Assembly: GCA_963837815.1 (NCBI GenBank)
Contig: CAWIOS010000005.1
Coordinates: forward strand, 1-64,000
Direction of reading: 5' to 3'
Length of the DNA stretch: 64,000 bases
Origin: Fen-1273 sp963837815
GTDB taxonomy: Bacteria > Bacteroidota > Ignavibacteria > UBA10030 > UBA6906
Position 1 is the stretch's first letter. Each line of letters opens with the position of its first letter. Of the stretch, positions 59,444 through 64,000 are shown piece by piece. Both the position numbers and the translations under genes were made by a program. The notes beneath the pieces are model-generated. The model was not told the DNA's origin. It made no database searches and saw only the letters and a program-made list of their open reading frames with translations.

Positions 59444-61087
59444 ATGCCGACACGCGCGCAATTGCCTTCATGGAAGGCACTCCGTGATCACCACGAATCG
59501 ATGGCAGCGGTTCACATGCGGGACCTGTTCAGGTCGGACCCGGGCCGGTTCGATCGCTTCTCGATCCGGTGGGAGGACATGATCGTCGATTACTCCAAGC
59601 ACAGGATCACGCCGGAGACGATGGCTCTCCTTCTTGCGCTCGCCCGCGAAACGGACGTCGAGGCCTGGCGGGACAGGATGTTCGCCGGGGAGAAGATCAA
59701 CGTCACGGAGGGGCGCGCCGTGCTCCACACCGCGCTCCGCAACAGGTCCGGGAAGCCGGTCATGCTGGACGGTACGGACGTCATGCCCGGAATCCGGAGC
59801 GTGCTGGCGCATATGCGCGCGTTCTCCGGCGCGGTCCGGTCCGGGGCCTGGCGCGGATGCACGGGAAAGAAGATCACCGACGTCGTCAACATCGGGATCG
59901 GCGGCTCCGACCTCGGGCCCGTCATGGTCACCGAGGCGCTCAAATCCTACGCGGACCCCTCGCTCCGGACCCATTTCGTTTCCAACGTCGACGGGACGCA
60001 CATCGCCGAGACGTTGAAGCCGCTCGCACCGGATACGACCCTCTTCATCATCGCCTCCAAGACGTTCACGACGCAGGAAACGATCACCAACGCCCGGACG
60101 GCGCGCGCGTGGTTCCTTCGCGGCGGGGGGAGCGAGGGGGACGTGGCGAAGCATTTCGTTGCGCTCTCCACGAACGAGAAGGAAGCCGTGAAGTTCGGCA
60201 TCGACCGGAACAACATGTTCGAGTTCTGGGACTGGGTGGGCGGGCGCTACTCCCTCTGGTCGGCGATCGGACTCTCGATCGCCGTGGCGATCGGCATGGA
60301 CAACTTCGAGGAACTCCTCGCCGGAGCCTTTGCGATGGACACGCATTTCCGGACCGCGGAGCCCGGGAAGAACATCCCTCTCATCCTTGCGCTGCTCGGC
60401 GTCTGGTACAACAACTTCTTCGGCGCCGCGACACACGCGATACTCCCGTACGACCAGTACCTCCACCGGTTCCCCGCGTATTTTCAGCAGGGGGACATGG
60501 AGAGCAACGGGAAACAGACGTCCCGCGACGGCGCGCCGGTCGATTACGCGACAGGCCCCGTCATCTGGGGCGAGCCCGGGACGAACGGCCAGCACGCCTT
60601 TTACCAGCTCATCCACCAGGGAACCAGGCTGATCCCCGTCGACTTCATTGCTCCACTCGTGTCGCACAACCCGGTCGGCGAGCACCACGCGCTCCTGCTC
60701 TCCAATGTCTTCGCCCAGGCCGAGGCGCTCATGAAGGGGAAGACCGCGGACGAGGTCCGTGCCGAGCTTGCCGCGGCGGGGATGAAGGGAGCATCGCTGG
60801 AGAATCTCCTGCCGCACAAGATATTCGAGGGAAACCGCCCGAGCACGACGATCCTCGTGAAGGAGATCACCCCCCGTTCGCTCGGGGAGCTGATCGCGAT
60901 GTACGAGCACAAGATCTTCGTCCAGGGGATCATCTGGAACGTCAATTCGTTCGACCAGTGGGGCGTGGAGCTGGGGAAGCAGCTTGCCGGCAGGATATTC
61001 CCCGAACTCGCGTCACAGGGCCCGGTGACGACGCACGACGCGTCGACGCGCGGATTGATCAATTATTACAGGGAGCACAGGGGCTGA
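59444..61087 (+). CDS. pgi: Glucose-6-phosphate isomerase
   Basis: The start at the ATG at 59444 with GGGAG upstream gives 547 residues, the usual Pgi length. Motifs include VVNIGIGGSDLGPVMVTEAL, ASKTFTTQETITNA, the catalytic Glu region GGRYSLWSAIGLSIAV, and WGEPGTNGQHAFYQLIHQGT with the catalytic residues, then a C-terminal VNSFDQWGVELGKQLA. It interconverts glucose-6-P and fructose-6-P. It heads a group of sugar-phosphate genes (tkt, rpiB, tal). Confidence 0.97.
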   Translation: MPTRAQLPSWKALRDHHESMAAVHMRDLFRSDPGRFDRFSIRWEDMIVDYSKHRITPETMALLLALARETDVEAWRDRMFAGEKINVTEGRAVLHTALRNRSGKPVMLDGTDVMPGIRSVLAHMRAFSGAVRSGAWRGCTGKKITDVVNIGIGGSDLGPVMVTEALKSYADPSLRTHFVSNVDGTHIAETLKPLAPDTTLFIIASKTFTTQETITNARTARAWFLRGGGSEGDVAKHFVALSTNEKEAVKFGIDRNNMFEFWDWVGGRYSLWSAIGLSIAVAIGMDNFEELLAGAFAMDTHFRTAEPGKNIPLILALLGVWYNNFFGAATHAILPYDQYLHRFPAYFQQGDMESNGKQTSRDGAPVDYATGPVIWGEPGTNGQHAFYQLIHQGTRLIPVDFIAPLVSHNPVGEHHALLLSNVFAQAEALMKGKTADEVRAELAAAGMKGASLENLLPHKIFEGNRPSTTILVKEITPRSLGELIAMYEHKIFVQGIIWNVNSFDQWGVELGKQLAGRIFPELASQGPVTTHDASTRGLINYYREHRG

Positions 61088-61181
61088 CCCGCCGTGGAAA
61101 TTTGGGAATTAATCGCTATCTTCAATGTGAGGTTTTCCGGATGTTCCGCCGATTCATTCACAACACTGTTCTTCCTGCAGC

Positions 61182-63242
61182 ATGACTGACCAGGCAGCCC
61201 AGACCCCGGCGGGGATTCTCCCCCGCGACCCCAGCCTTTCAGAACTCGACCAGCTTTGCATCAATACGATCCGCTGTCTCTCGATTGACGCGATCCAGAA
61301 AGCCACGTGCGGCCATCCCGGAATGCCGATGGGGATGGCACCCGCGGGTTACGTGCTCTGGACCGAGTTCATGAAATACAATCCGCACAACCCGAAATGG
61401 GCGAACCGGGACCGGTTCGTCCTCTCCGCGGGTCACGGGTGCATGCTTCTGTATTCGCTCCTCCACCTGACCGGATACGATCTGAAGCTCGAGGAGCTGA
61501 AGAACTTCCGGCAGTGGGGAAGCCGCACGCCGGGACATCCCGAATACGGCCACACCCCCGGCGTCGAGGTGACCACCGGGCCGCTCGGCCAGGGGATTGC
61601 GAACGCCGTCGGGATGGCGATTGCCGCGAAGTACCTCGCCAGCAGGTATAACCGCGAGGATTTCCGGCTGCTGAACTACAGGATTTTCGTCATTGCCGGG
61701 GACGGGTGCATGATGGAGGGTGTCGCCTCCGAGGCTGCGTCGCTCGCGGCGACCCTCAAGCTCGACAACCTGATCGTCGTGTACGACGACAATCATATCA
61801 GTATCGACGGCGACACGTCGCTCTCCTTCACCGAGTCCGTCGCGAAGCGGTACGAAGCCTACGGCTGGTTTGTGCAGAAGGTGGGGGGTGACGGGAACGA
61901 CATGAATGCGTTCCGCACGGCCGTCGGCGCGGCCCGCAAAGAGAAGGACCGTCCGTCGCTCATACAGCTCCGCACGCATATCGGGTACGGGAGCCCGCAC
62001 AGGCAGGACACGCCGGAAGCCCACGGGCAGGCGCTGGGAGACGAGGAAGTCGCGCTGACGAAGCGGATGTACGGATGGGACCCGGAGAAGAAGTTCTACG
62101 TCCCGCACGAGGTCGCCGAATACATGGGGGGGCAGGCGGCCAAAGGGGAGGCGCTGGAGAAGGAATGGGACGCTCTCTTCGAGAAGTATGCCTCCCGCTA
62201 CCCGGCCGAAGCGGAGGAGTTCCGCCGGGCCGCCTCGCGGCAGCTGCCCGCCGACTGGGAGAAGATCTGGCGCGAATCCGTCCCTGCGTTCGACCCAGCG
62301 TCTGCAATTGCGACGCGCGAGGCGCAGGGGAAGCTCCTGGACGCGCTCATGCCGAAGCTTCCCCTGGTTCTCGGCGGCTCCGCCGATCTGACGCCTTCCA
62401 ACAATACCCGGTTCAAGGGCGCGGTCGATTTCTCGGCCGCCCACCGGGAGGGACGCTACATCCGGTACGGCGTCAGGGAACATGCGATGGGAGCGGTGAT
62501 GAACGGGATCGCCGTGAGCGATATGCTCATTCCCTACGGCGGGACCTTCTTCGTCTTCAGCGACTACATGAGACCGACGCTCCGGCTGGCCGCCCTCTCG
62601 AAGTACCCCGTGATATTCGATTACACGCACGATTCCATCGGGCTCGGCGAAGACGGGCCGACGCACCAGGCCGTTGAACAACTGGCGGCGCTCCGGGCGA
62701 TGCCCGGCCTCGTGATGCTCCGCCCGTCGGATGCGACGGAGACGATGGCGGCATGGAAGTTCGCGCTCGAACACAGGACCGGCCCCGTCGCCCTCGCGCT
62801 CACGCGCCAGAAGGTCCCCGTGATCGACAGGACGAAATTCGCCCCCGCGCACAATCTCACCCGGGGGGGATACATTCTCGGCGGCTCCCCGGATCCGTCG
62901 CTGATACTGATCGGGACGGGCTCCGAGGTCTCCCTCGCCATGAAAGCGTACGACGCACTCTCCTCCGAAGGGATCAAGGCGCGGATCGTGAGCCTGCCTT
63001 CCTGGGAGCTCTTCGAGATGCAGCCCCAGGCGTACAGGGACAGCGTTCTTCCCCCCGGCGTGGCGGCACGCGTCGCCGTCGAGGCGGGTGTGCGGCTCGG
63101 ATGGGATCGGTACATCGGACCCCGGGGCGCGTTCGTCGGGATGAGCTCATACGGCGCGTCGGCTCCCGCCGAAGCCGCCTTCAAAGGCTTCGGCATCACC
63201 GTCGAGGCGGTTGTCGCCGCCGCGAGGAAGGTGCTGGAATGA
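61182..63242 (+). CDS. tkt: Transketolase
   Basis: A 686-residue single-chain TPP enzyme: CGHPGMPMGMAPAGYVLW at the N-terminus, AGHGCMLLYSLLHLTGYDL, TPP-binding GDGCMMEGVASEAASLAATLKLDNLIVVYDDN, and the Pyr domain FSDYMRPTLRLAALSKYP with DGPTHQAVEQLA. It transfers two-carbon units in the pentose phosphate pathway. Its TGA stop overlaps the ATG of rpiB (ATGA), so the two are coupled. It follows pgi by 94 bases. Confidence 0.97.
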   Translation: MTDQAAQTPAGILPRDPSLSELDQLCINTIRCLSIDAIQKATCGHPGMPMGMAPAGYVLWTEFMKYNPHNPKWANRDRFVLSAGHGCMLLYSLLHLTGYDLKLEELKNFRQWGSRTPGHPEYGHTPGVEVTTGPLGQGIANAVGMAIAAKYLASRYNREDFRLLNYRIFVIAGDGCMMEGVASEAASLAATLKLDNLIVVYDDNHISIDGDTSLSFTESVAKRYEAYGWFVQKVGGDGNDMNAFRTAVGAARKEKDRPSLIQLRTHIGYGSPHRQDTPEAHGQALGDEEVALTKRMYGWDPEKKFYVPHEVAEYMGGQAAKGEALEKEWDALFEKYASRYPAEAEEFRRAASRQLPADWEKIWRESVPAFDPASAIATREAQGKLLDALMPKLPLVLGGSADLTPSNNTRFKGAVDFSAAHREGRYIRYGVREHAMGAVMNGIAVSDMLIPYGGTFFVFSDYMRPTLRLAALSKYPVIFDYTHDSIGLGEDGPTHQAVEQLAALRAMPGLVMLRPSDATETMAAWKFALEHRTGPVALALTRQKVPVIDRTKFAPAHNLTRGGYILGGSPDPSLILIGTGSEVSLAMKAYDALSSEGIKARIVSLPSWELFEMQPQAYRDSVLPPGVAARVAVEAGVRLGWDRYIGPRGAFVGMSSYGASAPAEAAFKGFGITVEAVVAAARKVLE

Positions 63243-63688
63243 ACGTCGCCGTCGCAGCCGATCATGCGGGGTTCGACATGAAGGAGTGGCTCCTTGCCGC
63301 CCTGGCGGAAGACGGTCACGCGCTCATCGATCTGGGGACGAACAGCCGCGAGCCCGTGGACTATCCCGACTACGCACGGGCCGTGGGCGAGGCGATCACG
63401 GGCGGCCGCGCCGAACGGGGAATACTCGTCTGCGGGAGCGGCGTCGGCGCCTGCGTCGCGGCGAACAAGATCAAAGGGATACGCGCGGGAACGTGCCACG
63501 ACACGTATTCCGGCCACCAGGGGGTCGAGCACGACGACATGAACGTCCTCTGTCTCGGGGCGAGGGTCATCGGGACTGCACCGGCGCTCGAAATTACCCG
63601 GGCATTTCTCGCGGCCCGGTTCTCGAACGAGGAGCGGCATGCCCGGCGCGTTGCGAAGACCAGGGACATCGAACAGAAACAGAGGTAG
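63239..63688 (+). CDS. rpiB: Ribose-5-phosphate isomerase B
   Basis: The ATG at 63239 overlaps the tkt stop (ATGA), giving 149 residues. RpiB/LacAB family motifs: VAVAADHAGFDMKEWLL, DLGTNSREPVDYPDYA, ILVCGSGVGACVAANKIKGIRAGT and NVLCLGARVIG. It interconverts ribose-5-P and ribulose-5-P, unrelated to RpiA. It lies between tkt and a transaldolase gene, completing the non-oxidative pentose phosphate steps. Its tail of about ten residues is polar and variable. Confidence 0.95.
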   Translation: MNVAVAADHAGFDMKEWLLAALAEDGHALIDLGTNSREPVDYPDYARAVGEAITGGRAERGILVCGSGVGACVAANKIKGIRAGTCHDTYSGHQGVEHDDMNVLCLGARVIGTAPALEITRAFLAARFSNEERHARRVAKTRDIEQKQR

Positions 63689-63698
63689 GAGAGAGGAC

Positions 63699-64000
63699 AT
63701 GGCAAACGCACTGAAGCAGCTTGAGGAGCTCGGCCAGAGCATCTGGTACGACAACATCAGCCGTTCGCTCGTCACGAGCGGCGCCCTGCGGAAGCTTGTC
63801 GACGAGGGACTGCTGGGGATGACGTCCAACCCCACGATTTTCGACAAGGCGATATCCGGAAGCGCCGACTATGACGTGCAGCTCCGCGAGATCCTCGCCA
63901 GGGCGCCCGGCGCTCCGACGGCGGACATCATCCAGTCCCTCATGGTGAAGGACATCCAGATGGCCGCCGACGTCCTCAAGTCCGCCTATGACAGGACGGG
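63699..64000 (+). CDS. tal: Transaldolase (5' part, cut by window end)
   Basis: An ATG at 63699 with AGGAGAGAGG upstream opens a frame of 100 codons to the window edge. It begins ALKQLEELGQSIWYDNISRSLV, then LVDEGLLGMTSNPTIFDKAISGSADYDVQL, typical of transaldolase, including the TSNPTIF loop. It is 10 bases after rpiB. Related lineages carry Tal alone or fused to Pgi; here pgi is a separate gene, so Tal is probably alone, but the end is not visible. Confidence 0.88.
   Translation, partial: MANALKQLEELGQSIWYDNISRSLVTSGALRKLVDEGLLGMTSNPTIFDKAISGSADYDVQLREILARAPGAPTADIIQSLMVKDIQMAADVLKSAYDRT

Noticed and set aside
1..64000. CRISPR array, insertion sequence, prophage or toxin-antitoxin/defence island
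   Set aside because: No array of spaced identical repeats, transposase, integrase, phage structural gene or restriction gene was recognised in any frame.

Overview
The window is about 60% GC and densely coded, with roughly 65 genes on both strands. It reads as the chromosome of a member of the Bacteroidota/Chlorobi (FCB) side of bacteria, most like a high-GC Ignavibacteria- or Kapabacteria-type lineage. The main evidence is three secreted proteins (LamG protein, 23.7 kb protein, S1/P1 nuclease) that end in the same roughly 80-residue tail containing NYPNPFNPST, the type A sorting domain of the type IX secretion system that is typical of that group. Other support comes from the ExbB-ExbD-ExbD-TonB-PstS-TPR gene order, the squalene genes hpnCDE, and the many lipoproteins and beta-barrel-like proteins. 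Promoters follow a TTGnnn-17-TAnnnT pattern rather than the Bacteroidia TTTG/TAnnTTTG form. This assignment is inference from gene content only.

Layout. 0-6.5 kb: a TlpA-like thioredoxin protein, a duplicated LamG secreted protein, an FkbM-type methyltransferase, a small lipoprotein and a START-like protein. 6.5-11.8 kb (minus strand): tRNA-Met(CAU), tilS, hpt, ftsH, a DGK/CdsA-like membrane protein and a deoxyribosyltransferase-like protein, apparently one transcription unit. 11.8-15.4 kb (plus): a SnoaL-like protein and hpnC, hpnD, hpnE for squalene synthesis from farnesyl diphosphate. 15.4-21.8 kb: a lone response regulator, a membrane acyltransferase, phosphoglycerate mutase, a GH13 glycosidase and a Ser/Thr kinase with TPRs. 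21.8-29.7 kb: lipoprotein and outer-membrane genes, a secreted T9SS protein, a Gfo/Idh oxidoreductase, a CusF-SCO1 fusion, an EVE protein, and a CorC-like transporter. 29.9-36.2 kb: a STAS protein followed by ExbB, two ExbD, TonB, a small membrane protein, a PstS-like lipoprotein and a long TPR protein. 36-49 kb: M1 peptidase, ECF sigma factor, NUDIX hydrolase, S1/P1 nuclease, copZ-copA-Smr, response regulator, M14 peptidase, glycosyltransferase, and crcB-DUF190. 49-59.3 kb: citrate synthase, EamA transporter, TrmH, DsbD-like protein, DinB, M50 protease, GNAT and a DnaQ-like exonuclease. 59.4-64 kb: pgi, tkt, rpiB and the start of a transaldolase gene, a sugar-phosphate operon cut by the window edge.

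Two patterns stand out. First, five genes without a Shine-Dalgarno sequence (15463, 27252, 40106 minus, 40184, 47904) each have a -35/17/-10 promoter whose -10 box ends 5-7 bases before the ATG, which predicts leaderless mRNAs. Second, all clear frameshifts lie in 14.4-18.0 kb. Four of the five are repaired by deleting one G from a G-run, which points to sequencing overcalls more than to gene decay. I found no CRISPR array, prophage, insertion sequence or defence island, and no clearly new multi-gene system. The STAS-ExbBD-TonB-PstS-TPR operon is the best candidate for incompletely described biology.
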